A DNA stretch of 64,000 nucleotides from Daedaleopsis sinensis (taxonomy: Eukaryota > Basidiomycota > Agaricomycetes > Polyporales > Polyporaceae). The stretch lies in assembly GCA_033807695.1 (NCBI GenBank), contig CM066308.1, positions 1 through 64,000 of the forward strand. The letters run 5' to 3'. Every line of letters begins with the position of its first letter. The stretch's first letter is position 1. Under the pieces are notes generated by a model. It saw only the letters and a list, made by a program, of their open reading frames with translations. It did no database searches and was not told where the DNA came from. The translations under genes and the position numbers were made by a program. Below are positions 24,170-36,800 of the stretch, piece by piece.

Positions 24170-24941
24170 TGGATGTCCGGCATGCGGTCTGCGGGTCGAC
24201 CGCCTCGATCCGAACCACGAAGCCGTACTTGTTGTATTGAAGGCGGAGATGGGTTGGGGCTTGTCTGAGCCCGAGGGAGCGGTCTATTGGCTCGAGCTCG
24301 GAAGGATACACTGAGTTGAGATTGACTTTGCAGGAGGGCGGAATAGAGATGTGTTCGAGGATAGTGACTGCTATCTGCGAGGATTCGTTCATATAGTGGT
24401 TGGATTTGTTCGTATCCATTGCGGAGAGAAACTCTAGATGCGCAAGTCTGACACATTTAAGTGCACGAGCGTGTGAGCGGAGGCGACAATTGTGGAAAGC
24501 GGTGATCGTAGTGCAGAGTGTTTCATCGTCGAGCACAAGGAGGTAGAGAGAGAGTTGAACATTCTTCATCGTTCATCTCCACGGAGTGGACAAAGTCCTT
24601 GAAGGATTGGAACTCGGACATAGTCATGCGGAGGATGTTCGTATGCAAGTCTAATCCGATCCATCGGGAAGCCACTGATCGTACATCTCGTCCACAAAGT
24701 CATCCCACGACATCAACTGGAGCGCGATACGATTGGTGCGGTACCACATCCGGATGAGGGGATCTTGGAAGCCAATTGCGATGTGCTGAAACCTTTTTAG
24801 CATTGTCGACGACTTATGCGTGAAGTACGATTCGGGCATGACAAACCATGTGCTGAGCAAATTGGAGTCCAGGCTGCCATCGCGGATGAGCGGGCGCTGT
24901 TTCAGATCCTTCTGCTCAATGGTGGCTGTGCCATTAGACAT
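24170..24941 (-). pseudogene. Gypsy-type gag-like fragment
   Basis: ATG at 24941 (MSNGTATIEQKDLKQRP). It then reads 'LMSWDDFVDEMYDQWLPDGSD', the style of basidiomycete Ty3/gypsy gag ('.F...L...WLP.DW'). A frame change near 24655 leads to a helical stretch. The frame ends in the copia element 2 LTR, and appears to continue at 18513. A matching pol was not found, so this is a remnant. Confidence 0.6.
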
Positions 24942-26749
24942 GGTGTGACTGGTGTGTGTGCATGACAAGAATCGGGGTGGAATGTGGTTCGAGGAGGAGA
25001 TACAGGACGACAGGGTAATACGAGAAGGAATGGCAGGAAGGGGGAGAACAATGTCTGAATCAGAAGAGGAAACATATGATGAATCAGGGGAGTCGGGAAA
25101 GATAGATGTATCATGGGAGGGAATAGGTAAAGCAACATAAGCAAGGGGAGGAAGGCGAGACGGGTAAAGATATTTCAGAAGGGGAAAACAAAACAGCGTT
25201 GGGAGGGGAAGAAGGAACGGAAGGTGTGGGCAGGTTGAGGTTGTTCGACTCAGCTATGGCTTGACCATGTCCTATGTCTTCGGGCGTGACCGCCTGATTG
25301 TCTTCGGCGGGTCCAAAGGAGCGAAACAAGGTGTCGTTGTGTGCGTCTGCAGGGTCGGTAGACGACGGTGTCGACAGTTTGTTGAGATCGGAAACGCTCG
25401 GTATGTTGTCAATGGGAGGATGTAGAAGGATGTCTGTAACAATGGGCATCAAAGCTATGCATTGCAAACGACGGACAGGAGGTGCGGGTGGTGGGTGGGA
25501 GGACAGGGTGTGCAAACATGCAGCGGGAGAGGTGCGGGATTTGGGCAGGAGAAGCGGGAGGCTGGAGGGGCAGGAGGGGATGTGTTGGTCCGCCTGTGTC
25601 GACCGTCTTATCCCAAGCGGGCAGGGGTTCTGGAAGGTCTAGAAGGTGGGTAGTCGCCCGAGAAGTCTTTCCAAAAAAAGTAAACCTCCGATGGCTGACG
25701 ATGAGTGTGTGGACGTTAAAAAAATGTAAGCAGGCCGATAGGCCAGCAAACACGAGAATCTGAACACACAAAGCTGCAGCAGGATAACGAGATCGTGCTG
25801 CGTAGCGAGCGGGTAAACTACGTCAAATACAAGTGAGAGGGAGAGTAAGCAAGAGGAGAACACACATGCGTAGCAAGAGGGGAAACTGAGGAGCTACACA
25901 GGACGTGGGGGAGCTATATAGGGAACGAGGGGGCAGGACCGAGTAATAGTGACGTAGTGGAGGGCCCAATAAGAACAGTCCGCTGAGTGTAACCAATCCG
26001 AACCGTCCACCAGGATCCTTCACTACTCATGTCCGGGTCCAGAACCGTGTAACAGCGTTAGACAAAAGGGAAAAATGACATTCAGATGGGGACCGTGCCC
26101 CTTATGTATGTGAATGTCTCAAGTCTGGAACTATAATCTGAGTAAGCTATAACTGGCCCTGTTGTCATCAGGAACCCAGGTGCAGCGATGTGAGGAGGAG
26201 ATCTTGACAAGAGAGGTCCTCGGAGGTATGACTCGGTGCAACAAGGGGTGGGACTTCACCTACTGACGTGCGCGACTCCCCCAGATCACAGGTGATCGCC
26301 CTCGTCCCTCGTCTGCAGCCTACTGTCTCCGGATCTTTCTCCTGCTTTGTGCTCTTGTCCCATCGTCCGCGTACTGTACGTGAGTCCATGAAGAGCGCGA
26401 GTGAGGGAAAGAGAGAGAGTGAGGAAGGAACACAAGAGAGTGAGAGACAAGTGGATGAACGAGAGCGAGAGAGACCACGAGAGACCGCAAAGCAGCCTGA
26501 AGAGGAGCGGGAATCGTAAAAGCTACATGTGATAAATGGACAGATCGTACATTTCCTATACATGCATTATGTATATAATACCGTAACTGACAATGCTAAA
26601 TGAGGAGAGATAGTTGGCCCTGAAGGGGGGGAAGGCTGACTTCTGTGTCTGCCCAATTCAGATTAATTATTGTTTTTTGCCGGTAGCACGAAAGAGGACC
26701 CGCCATTCCCGCTCCCTCCCCTCCCTTCGGGGGGTCCCCCAAGCCGGGA
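24942..26749. other. Non-coding region, possible gypsy leader or LTR remains
   Basis: No gene supported. Strand-asymmetric purine-rich stretches lie at 24990-25160 and 26390-26520. In minus sense a segment from about 26593 (TGTCAGTTACGG) to 26048 (CTGTTACA) has TG..CA ends, a TATATA near its start, and lies upstream of the gag-like fragment, so it could be a solo or partner LTR; no second copy is in the window. Confidence 0.35.
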
Positions 26750-28137
26750 GTGCTCAGGCGGGCACACTAAAGCCTCGATCGCGCGTTCTCTACGTTCTCA
26801 GCCGAGAGCCGAGATCCGAGACACCGAGGCCCGAGACACGAGGCCCGAGGCACGAGGCCCGAGGCCCGAGGCCCGAGACCAGACAGCCGAGAGCCGAGCA
26901 GCCTAACCCTCTAACGCCTAACCGCTAACGCCTAACCACAACCCTAACCGCTAACCCTCACCCTAACGTCGAGGAGGGTGAAGGCTTTGGCTACAGCATG
27001 TCACACGCTCCAAATTGTGCATTTTCCCAGTGCAGGAATCACCAGCTGGCTTAAATTAGTCAAAAAACCCATATTAATGGCTATAAATACTAGAGAAATA
27101 GATTCCTTCACCTGTGTGAGTTGAAATGCACTGGTCCTGCAGCCTGATAAACACCCCAAATTCAGTACCTTTTGAATGAGCCATGTCTCATCTTGTTTCA
27201 AGCATATTTGGGGGTTGTACATATATATCTACTCCACAGCTAAATAAAACACCCTATTTTACGACTGCGGTGTGGTAAGATGTAGTTTTCTGACCGACTG
27301 ACTTGATGAAAATTACATCGTCCCTCAGGATACTATTTTGTGGGTGCATGGTCACAGTATACACCTATTCTGATTGTAATTCAAGCTGTGCCCAATTCGA
27401 TTGGGTCCTGACAAGATGAAGTCTAAATTAGCATAGTAAAAGTGTTTGCGGTGTGCGGGATGTTGAATTTTGATTATATCTCAGTTTGTCCCTCAGATCA
27501 TGAAAGTAGACCGTAATGCTGACCTGACAAGCATACTCCCATGTGGATCAAGAAAAAACTCAGTTCGATTAGCCCTCCGCAATATCCATAGCCTTTCCCG
27601 CACAAAAAGAAGGCGTTATATTGGTATCTGGAAGGCCAGCCACAAAATTCCGGTTTGTCCCTTAGGTCTGGGTGGAGGAAATTCAGGGGATTCCGACAAG
27701 CCCACACTCGCCCTGATCGGGCCAGAACTCAATTTGATTGGGATATATCAATTCTAGACCCGGCAATGGCCATTGCTGCAGAGTTATGCGGTAAAGATTG
27801 GCTCATAGAATGTGACACAGACATGCTACTCCGGATCGTCCCTTAGTTCCATGATCGTGTGGTTCTTGGCAGTGCAGAAATTAAGGTTTGGAGCCACTCC
27901 TCCCAAATTCCAGTTCGATTAGCACTTGCCATCAAACTCGTTGGCCACTAGCCTGTCATTGGACTACAGGTCCTGCAGCTCTAGCATTTGTTGTTTCCCA
28001 CGGTCATGTGGTTTCTGTAACGGTTTGTTCAGACACCTGGGTATATGCTCAAAAAGTTTCAGAGCTTTTGTGCATATATTGAGCCCGTGATCGCCGTTTG
28101 TAACGGTACGTGCTTTTCAGGAAATACTAACGCTAGG
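26750..28137. repeat. Modular repeat, Y-type block (copy 2)
   Basis: Matches 2733-3178 except for a 14-bp extra 'cacgaggcccgagg' unit near 26850, then diverges from copy 1 but is nearly the same as 32903-33828 (one difference seen, at 27627/33318). It contains the telomere-like tract 26903-26966 and ends at CTAGG 28133-28137. Confidence 0.8.
26903..26966. repeat. Internal telomere-like tract (copy 2)
   Basis: Same CTAAC-type word series as at 2871-2934. Confidence 0.7.
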
Positions 28138-28540
28138 AGACTATTAGAAATACTAATAGGAACCCTTCAAAAAGTAGTGACAACAGAGATCACCCCATAA
28201 CTCCACGGAAACTGGGCGCACAGCCACAATCGCGCACCCATCGGAAAGCCATGCTTCTCACGATGCCAAAATGGTACCTCGTCATCAGGTTCCCACGCAC
28301 GGTTCAGGCAGCAGGGCCCTTTGTCACCTCGTCATCACCTCGTCACTACACCTTTTCCCACCTAGCGCCACGGGGAGGCGATGCACAGCCACGATTGAGC
28401 GCTCATTGCGTAGCCCCGATTCCCACGATGTCCGAGAGGTACCTCGTCATCAGGTTCCGGGCGACGGTTCAGGAGATACGGCCTCGTCATCACCTCGTCA
28501 TCAGGAATTAGGGGCTAATTCCTGGGATTATAACACTAGG
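28138..28540. repeat. Modular repeat, X-type block, partial
   Basis: Corresponds to 797-1199 with about ten scattered differences. It starts right at the CTAGG end of the Y block and ends at CTAGG 28536-28540. It therefore begins inside the X block seen at 1, showing that block joins can fall at internal CTAGG/AGGAG positions. Confidence 0.75.
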
Positions 28541-29723
28541 GTTGATAAACCCTAGGCTGTGGTTGGGCAAACCCTACGCTAGGGCTCAGTCCCCCACCTA
28601 AAGTCGACCCCGAGCCGACCCAAAGGTCCATAATCTCTTCATAACCCTAAGCTTCGCAACATGTCTTGTAACCCTTCACCATTATCACAACACACACTGC
28701 CCTAACTACCTTAACACCGTAACTTCTAACACTGCCCTCATAACTTCATGTACAACACTACTTACTGTTACCCAACATTCCCTACTTACTGCACCCCAAC
28801 ATCTCTTACACTTCTTCGCAACATGCATTACTCACACTTTAACTCCACTCTTTAACACTGTGCTGCACTTGGTTACTGACACCGCCGTAACTTATATACT
28901 GCTGCTTGTAACAATTTGTAGCACTGCCCAACTACAGCGGGGGGTTAGACCTACACTACTCACAATAAATGTTGCATCACACCACCCTTTGCCAGTACTT
29001 CCCTACCATGCTGTTATTTACTGTTACTTGCTTCGCACACTAGCATGCTGCAGTTCATTATTAAGCCGGTGCAGATTATGGTCAGTGCTATATTAGTGAT
29101 AGTCACCTTCCATGCTTCGCCACATAGTATGCTCAAATATAGTATCCTGAAGTCAACACTGCAGCTCCCACATATTATTTGCTGCGCAATAGTAATGTAG
29201 TATAGTATGCGTTCACAGTATTTTACTATAGATCCTACTTATTGTTGCGCTCCAGCACATTGTATCGAGATAGTACTTACTCTGCTATTACTTACCCTGC
29301 TGATTGCTGATACTTAATATTGTAATGTCATTATATGCTTCGCACAATAATATGCTGAGGTTGATACTTGAGCTAGCACACATTATTTACTACGTAACAT
29401 TAGTGAGGAGTGCAACATTGATGTGGTATAGTATGAGTCCGCAATATTTTATTATAGGCGGTAGTTGTTGTGCCGCCGCCGCACAATATCCATTACACTA
29501 CTTACTTATCCTGCTGTTCTTACCCTGCTGATGATTACTATTGTGATAATATTACATGCTTCGCACAATATTTATATACAGTGTAGTGCATCGCAACATT
29601 TTGTATAGATGCACCTCTAGCATTGGTTGTGCGAGTCTTGCCTTGCCACAATTGTGCGACCATAGAATTCCTATAGCCAAAGAATAGAATGTTGCTGTAA
29701 ATAGTTAACCTAGTACCTTATTA
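28541..29723. other. AT-rich island with a recurrent CTTCGCAACA word
   Basis: No gene. Composition differs from its neighbours. CTTCGCAACA or CTTCGCACAA variants recur near 28651, 28812, 29031, 29114, 29338, 29553 and 29731. It opens with several 'aaaccctagg'/'acgctaggg' words that mix telomere-like and CTAG-junction sequence. Confidence 0.55.
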
Positions 29724-32700
29724 CAGACCAGCGCTTCGCAACAGTAACATTGCAATTTATATAGTAGCCAACTTGTATGGCCCATAACTTTTTATCTATT
29801 GACTATAATCAAGTGAAACTAGTATGGTTAGAAAGCCATTGAACAGGGCTACAAAAAACGAAAACGCTTGTTCGCCTTTTAGGGCGCTTATTTCGTTACT
29901 TTTGTATCACCAATAACTCCTTAACTAATGGTCATAACAAAGTGAAACTGATATAGTCAGAAAGCTACTGACCCTGGCTACAAAAAACAAAAATGCTACT
30001 TCGCCTTTTTGGGCGCTTTTTTGCTTACTAAGCGCCCAGGTGCGGTCAATACAACCAGTTATAAGCCCTACCAATAGCAACCCTTCTAATGACCCTTCAA
30101 AACCCACTTGTTACAATACTTAAGCGCACTACAAAAACAAAGACTACCCTCTAGCTCCACGGAAACTGGGTGCACAGCCACAATCGTGCAGCTGTTGGAT
30201 AGCCCTAGTTCCCACGATACCAAAATGGTCCCTCGTCATCAGGTTCCGGGCGACGGTTCAGCCGGTACAGCCCCTTGTCACTTCTCGTCGCCGGTTCGTC
30301 GCTGGTTCGTCATTGCCCCCTTATATGGTGTATTCTATTGTACCGGCTATCTTGTAACCCTTATAACTCCTTAACTAATGAGTGTTAGAACGTAAAATTG
30401 ATACGTTTAGAAAGCCCTCGCACAGGACTACAAAAAATGTAAACGCTTCCTTGCCTTTTTGGGCGCTTATTCGCTGACTAAGCGCCCACTTGCGGTCAAT
30501 AGTAACACCTACTTATAGGAGACTATTAGAAATACTAATAGGAACCCTTCAAAAAGTAGTGACAACAGAGATCACCCCATAACTCCACGGAAACTGGGCG
30601 CACAGCCACAATCGTGCACCCATCGGAAAGCCATGCTTCTCACGATGCCAAAATGGTACCTCGTCATCAGGTTCCCGCGCACGGTTCAGGCAGCAGGGCC
30701 CTTCGTCACCTCGTCATCACCTCGTCACTACACTTTTTCCCACCTAGCGCCACGGGGAGGCAATGCACAGCCACGATTGAGTGCTCATTGCGTAGCCCCG
30801 ATTCCCACGATGTCCGAGAGGTACCTCGTCATCAGGTTCCGGGCGACGGTTCAGGAGATACGGCCTCGTCATCACCTCGTCATCAGGAATTAGGGGCTAA
30901 TTCCTGGGATTATAACACTAGGCTGTACATATATATTTACTGCACAACTAATTAAAATATGCGATTTTCCGACTGTGGTACAGTAGAAAATCGTTTTGTG
31001 GACTGCTGACTGGGTGAAAATAATATTGTCCCTCAAGATGCTACTTGGTGGATGCATGGGCATCGTATCTACCTCTTCATATTGAAATACATGCTGTGCC
31101 CACTTCGATTGGGACCTGAGAAAGTGGGGTCTAAACTGGTGCTGGGAAAGTACATTATGGTATGCGGGATGTCGAGTTCTGGACGTATCTCGATTCGTCC
31201 CTTAGATCATGAAATTAGATCGGTATACAGACCTGACAAGCATACTCTCATGCATATCGTGGAAATACTCAGTTCGATTAGCCCTCCGCAAGATCCATAA
31301 GCTTTCCCGCACAAAAAGAAAGCATTATATTAATGTTCAAGAGGGAAATGACCAAAATACGGTTTGTCCCTTAGGTCCGGGGAGGGAAAAATCAGGGGAT
31401 TCCAACAAGCCCACATGCACCTTGATCGGGACAGAACTCAATTTGATTGAGATTTAACGATTCTGGCACCAGCAGAGGTGGTTGCTGCGGAGTTGTGCGT
31501 TAAAGATTGGCTCATAGAATGTGACACAGACATGCTACCCTGGATTGTCCCTTAGCTCCATGATCGTGTGGTTCATGGGAGTGTAGAAAATAAGGTTTGG
31601 AGCCACGCCATCTATTCTCCATTTCGATTAGGACTTGCCATCAAACTTGTTGGCCACCAGGCTATTGTTGTACTACAGGCCCTGCAGGGCAAGGAATTAG
31701 TAGTTCCCACGGTCATGTGGTTTCCGTAATGCAAGGTTTGGACCTTTGAGTATATGCTCAAAAAGTTTCAGCCCGAACCAGCATATACTGGGCCCACCAT
31801 CGCGGTTCGTAATGCAATGTACTTTTGAGGAATTACTAACCCTAGGGCGCTTATTTTGTAATGCTTATAACTCCTTAACTAATGAGTATTAGAACGTGAA
31901 ACTAATATGGTTAGAAAGCCCTCGCACAGGACTACAAAAAACGAAAACGCTTCCTTGCCTTTTTGGGCGCTTAATTGCTTACTAAGCGCCCAGGACCGTT
32001 CTAATGATCCTTATAGTCCACTACAACACTTACTTACCGGACTAATAGTAGCTACTTACCTGTAAGACTTCAAAAAAATCACTTCAAACGCGACGCAAAT
32101 TCTGGGTTAGGCCGTATCTCCGCGAAATCAGCCCGCACAGCCGCAATCGAGCACCCGTTGGAAAGCCCTGCTTCTTGTGATATCCGTAAGGTAGCGCGAC
32201 GCAAGGTTCTGAGCGACGGTTCACGCGCTATGGCCCGAGAGAAAGTGTGATAGCGCGACACAAAAATAAGAGTAGGCCCTAACTCCACGGAAACAGCACG
32301 CACAGCCACGATTTTACTATACTTGGAAAGCCCTGATTCCCACGATGCTCGAAAGGTACCGCGACGCAAGGTTTCGAGCGACGGTTGCCGAGATATGGCG
32401 CGACATAGGCGCGACGTAAGAAATTAGGGGCTAATTTCTGGGATTATAACACTAGTGCTCAGGCGGGCACACTAAAGCCTCGATCGCGCGTTCTCTACGT
32501 TCTCAGCCGAGAGCCGAGATCCGAGACACCGAGGCCCGAGACACGAGGCCCGAGGCCCGAGGCCCGAGACCAGACAGCCGAGAGCCGAGCAGCCTAACCC
32601 TCTAACGCCTAACCGCTAACGCCTAACCACAACCCTAACCGCTAACCCTCACCCTAACGTCGAGGAGGGTGAAGGCTTTGGCTACAGCATGTCACACGCT

Positions 32701-33828
32701 CCAAATTGTGCATTTTCCCAGTGCAGGAATCACCAGCTGGCTTAAATTAGTCAAAAAACCCATATTAATGGCTATAAATACTAGAGAAATAGATTCCTTC
32801 ACCTGTGTGAGTTGAAATGCACTGGTCCTGCAGCCTGATAAACACCCCAAATTCAGTACCTTTTGAATGAGCCATGTCTCATCTTGTTTCAAGCATATTT
32901 GGGGGTTGTACATATATATCTACTCCACAGCTAAATAAAACACCCTATTTTACGACTGCGGTGTGGTAAGATGTAGTTTTCTGACCGACTGACTTGATGA
33001 AAATTACATCGTCCCTCAGGATACTATTTTGTGGGTGCATGGTCACAGTATACACCTATTCTGATTGTAATTCAAGCTGTGCCCAATTCGATTGGGTCCT
33101 GACAAGATGAAGTCTAAATTAGCATAGTAAAAGTGTTTGCGGTGTGCGGGATGTTGAATTTTGATTATATCTCAGTTTGTCCCTCAGATCATGAAAGTAG
33201 ACCGTAATGCTGACCTGACAAGCATACTCCCATGTGGATCAAGAAAAAACTCAGTTCGATTAGCCCTCCGCAATATCCATAGCCTTTCCCGCACAAAAAG
33301 AAGGCGTTATATTGGTATATGGAAGGCCAGCCACAAAATTCCGGTTTGTCCCTTAGGTCTGGGTGGAGGAAATTCAGGGGATTCCGACAAGCCCACACTC
33401 GCCCTGATCGGGCCAGAACTCAATTTGATTGGGATATATCAATTCTAGACCCGGCAATGGCCATTGCTGCAGAGTTATGCGGTAAAGATTGGCTCATAGA
33501 ATGTGACACAGACATGCTACTCCGGATCGTCCCTTAGTTCCATGATCGTGTGGTTCTTGGCAGTGCAGAAATTAAGGTTTGGAGCCACTCCTCCCAAATT
33601 CCAGTTCGATTAGCACTTGCCATCAAACTCGTTGGCCACTAGCCTGTCATTGGACTACAGGTCCTGCAGCTCTAGCATTTGTTGTTTCCCACGGTCATGT
33701 GGTTTCTGTAACGGTTTGTTCAGACACCTGGGTATATGCTCAAAAAGTTTCAGAGCTTTTGTGCATATATTGAGCCCGTGATCGCCGTTTGTAACGGTAC
33801 GTGCTTTTCAGGAAATACTAACGCTAGG
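29724..33828. repeat. Modular repeat, full X-Y-X-Y set (copy 3)
   Basis: 29724-32901 matches 1-3178 throughout as far as I compared (offset 29723). From about 32903 to 33828 it matches copy 2 (offset 5691) instead of copy 1. CTAG junctions lie at 30918, 31840, 32452 and 33824. It ends directly on the 3' end of ParB-like gene copy 2, as copy 1 ends on gene copy 1. Confidence 0.88.
32594..32657. repeat. Internal telomere-like tract (copy 3)
   Basis: Same CTAAC-type words as at 2871 and 26903. Confidence 0.7.
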
Positions 33829-36800
33829 CGTCCGCATCCGCATCGGCGTCCACGTCCGCGTCCGCATCGGGGTCCTGTTCGACCTCCTGTTCGTCGTCCT
33901 CGTCGTTGGCCTGGAGACCCTCAGGCTCGGTCACTGGCACGACCGACCCTTCCCCGTCCTGAAAACACCACATAGATGAGCTTTTGCAAAGCTAGCACTA
34001 ACCTTAGCACTAACCTGGGAATGGACGTCGACGTCCATGGCCGCCGCAGAAGCACTCGCCGCGGGGAGACCAGCCCCCTCCGGAGAACCCGACGCAGTCT
34101 TCCCAAAGCCAGACGGCACGCTGGGATCAAAGACACGCACCTCCTTCAGCGCGGTGACCAGCGGGTGCGACCGGTTGCAGAACGCCGCATCGTCGAGATT
34201 GCGGAAGCCCGCGGTCCAAGCCGCGTCGTCGCGCGGATCGTGCCTAAACTCCGTCAGCTTGCGCGGCTTACCATCCTTGACAGCGTTGAGGCTCGACGTC
34301 AGGTCCGAAGCGTTCTGCGCCTCACGGACACAGTCTTCGCGTGAGGTCCCAAACACCTCGTGCCACTGGTCGAACTCCTGCGGCAGCATACCGTCCTTCA
34401 GCATCGGGTTCATACCGCTCGCCCTCGCCAGGATCTCCCGCAGGTGGAAGTACTGGTCCGCCAGCACCGGGTTCTCCTCGCGCATCTCCTCGAGCGAACT
34501 GTACGAGTTGGCCTCGCGCACAGAGGGAGGCACCGCAGGCACGAGCTCCCCGCAGACTCCGTACTCGTCCGCTGTCACGTACGGAGCCTCCTTCGGGAGA
34601 CCACCCATCCGCGCCTCGATCCGGTTGGCGTTCTGCAGCAAAGCCTGCAAAACCTGACTTAGTCGTGCATTTCAAAACCCACAGCTACACCGTCACTTAC
34701 CAGAAACAGCCGGTCAAAGGCCCGTGCGACGTTGTACTCGACGTTGCCTGCCGCGTGAGGAGCACAACGAGCCACAGTGCTCTTCTCCAGCCACTTCCCG
34801 AGCTGCCCAAATTCCTTCGCGTACTGAGCCTGTCGCGCGACCGCCTTCGTCCGCTCAGAGCTGCTGACCGCGACGTCCAAGACACCGTACGTCGTCTGAG
34901 AGTCCAACACGAGCTTCTCAATCAGCCCGTCGTCCCAATTGCACCAGCGAGGTACGGCGGCCTTCTGCCGCGCGGACGACGTCATGAACACGTCCGCCAT
35001 GGGGGTGGATATTGATGCGAGGAAGTCCATGAAAGAGGTCCGCAGTGCAGAACCGTCCTCGGTTTGCAGCACCCGCCCGGTGGTCGCGACTTGGTGCCTC
35101 AGCTCGATCTGAGCGAGTGCGGTCAGCGCGTCCCCCCCGCCATGCTTGGTCTTCCAGCTTTCGTTGCGAAGGCCCCAAGTACGGTAGATCATGCGCAGCG
35201 CAGGGTAGCGGTTGAAGTCGGGAGGAGGGATGTCGGGCAACGACTTCGTCAACGGGTCCGTGTTGAGCAACGAGACGTCGCAGTCCTTGAGCCACACCCG
35301 CACGCCCGCGAGGTGCCCCGTGTTGTTGGGGGAGGCCTTCCACCGGGCAAGGACCTCAGGAGTCGGGAACAACCTAGGATTCATGGCGCCGGCCACCCAG
35401 TGTCGCATCCCGTCGATCTCGTTCTGGTCGTGACGAGTCAGTTTGAGCGACGTGCCGATCTTGTTGTGGAATTGCGCCCAGCCATCCGCCACGACGACCT
35501 TGCTCTTGTCGGCACCGAAATGGTCAACGAGCGTATGCCACTTGTTCGACGTGATCTCCCATGTACTGAGGATCTCCTTCGTAGTGAATTGGCGCATGAC
35601 AGCGTCGACCGCGCGCAGTTTCGACATGTTGTTGAACAGCCAATTGTAGAACTAACAAATATAAGTCCGCTGCGTTGTACGTGCACAGCATATTACTTAC
35701 CTTGCGTTTGATATCGCCGTCGACATCGAACAGATCACTGCCTTCGATGACACCAAGGATGTACGTGCAGGGATCGAATACAACGTGCGCACGAGAGACG
35801 GTGCGCATGAACGTCTCTGCGAATGGGTCCAGAAGGCGAGCGATCTACAAATAGCGAGGTTAGTTCTGTGTTTCGAAACGCTCGTCCAGCAGCCGTCTAC
35901 GCCGGGGTCCGGCGTAGACGGGCTCTGCGAGGTTAGTTCGGTGTTTCGAAACGCTCGTCCAGCAGCCGTCTACGCCGGGGTCCGGCGTAGACGGGCTCTG
36001 CGAGGTTAGTTCGGTGTTTCGAAACGCTCGTCCAGCAGCCGTCTACGCCGGGGTCCGGCGTAGACGGGCGCTGGACGGATAACGCTCTCTTCTGCACGGT
36101 TAGCTCTGTGTTCTCAAAAGAAGCACTCACCCATCGAATGCCATGTTCGTACTCCTTCAAAGCGGCGAGCAGGTCGTTGTGGTAAGACGGGCTAGGGAAA
36201 GGAACGTCCAGCATGAAGCCGACCTCCATGGCCGTGGTGATGAGCCTGAGCTTCGCCGGGGCATAGCGTAGGGCCAGGCGTAGCCGCTCCCGCTCGACCG
36301 CGGCCTCCGTGTCGTCATGATGCTGCTCGCTGTCAATCTGCTTCAGCTGTGCCTTCCAGAGCTGCGGGAGCGACTTCTTCAGCGACTCGCAATAGGCACC
36401 CATCGCCTCCTTCCATGTCTCGTTCGCAAACATCAAGAACTGCGTGCCCATCCACCGCCGGACGTGGGCGCAATACGCGGTGTCGAACGCGTCCACCAAG
36501 TCCGTCGTGCAGAACGACACCACGTGTTCCCCCTGCAGCGATAGCGTGCTGAGGGCCTTGTAGTACTGCTCGTCGACCAGCTCGCTCTGAGCGTCCTGGG
36601 CCATGTTCCACGTCGCCTCGTCCTCGATCTTCGCAGGGAAGCCGTTCTCCTTCCGCACCTGCTCGCTGATGATGAGGTCGAGCCCCTCGCAGGAGCGCAG
36701 CATGTTGAGGAACGGGAGCAATGTCGGCGAGATCTGGTTCCAGAGGGTCCATTTCGCCGTCTCACCGCGGTCGTCCTCTGAGGTCTCGTCCGGGTCGTAC

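Noticed and set aside
26048..26593. Possible gypsy LTR in minus sense (TGTCAG..CTGTTACA)
   Set aside because: Only one copy in the window and no target duplication or primer site could be shown; kept only as a remark.
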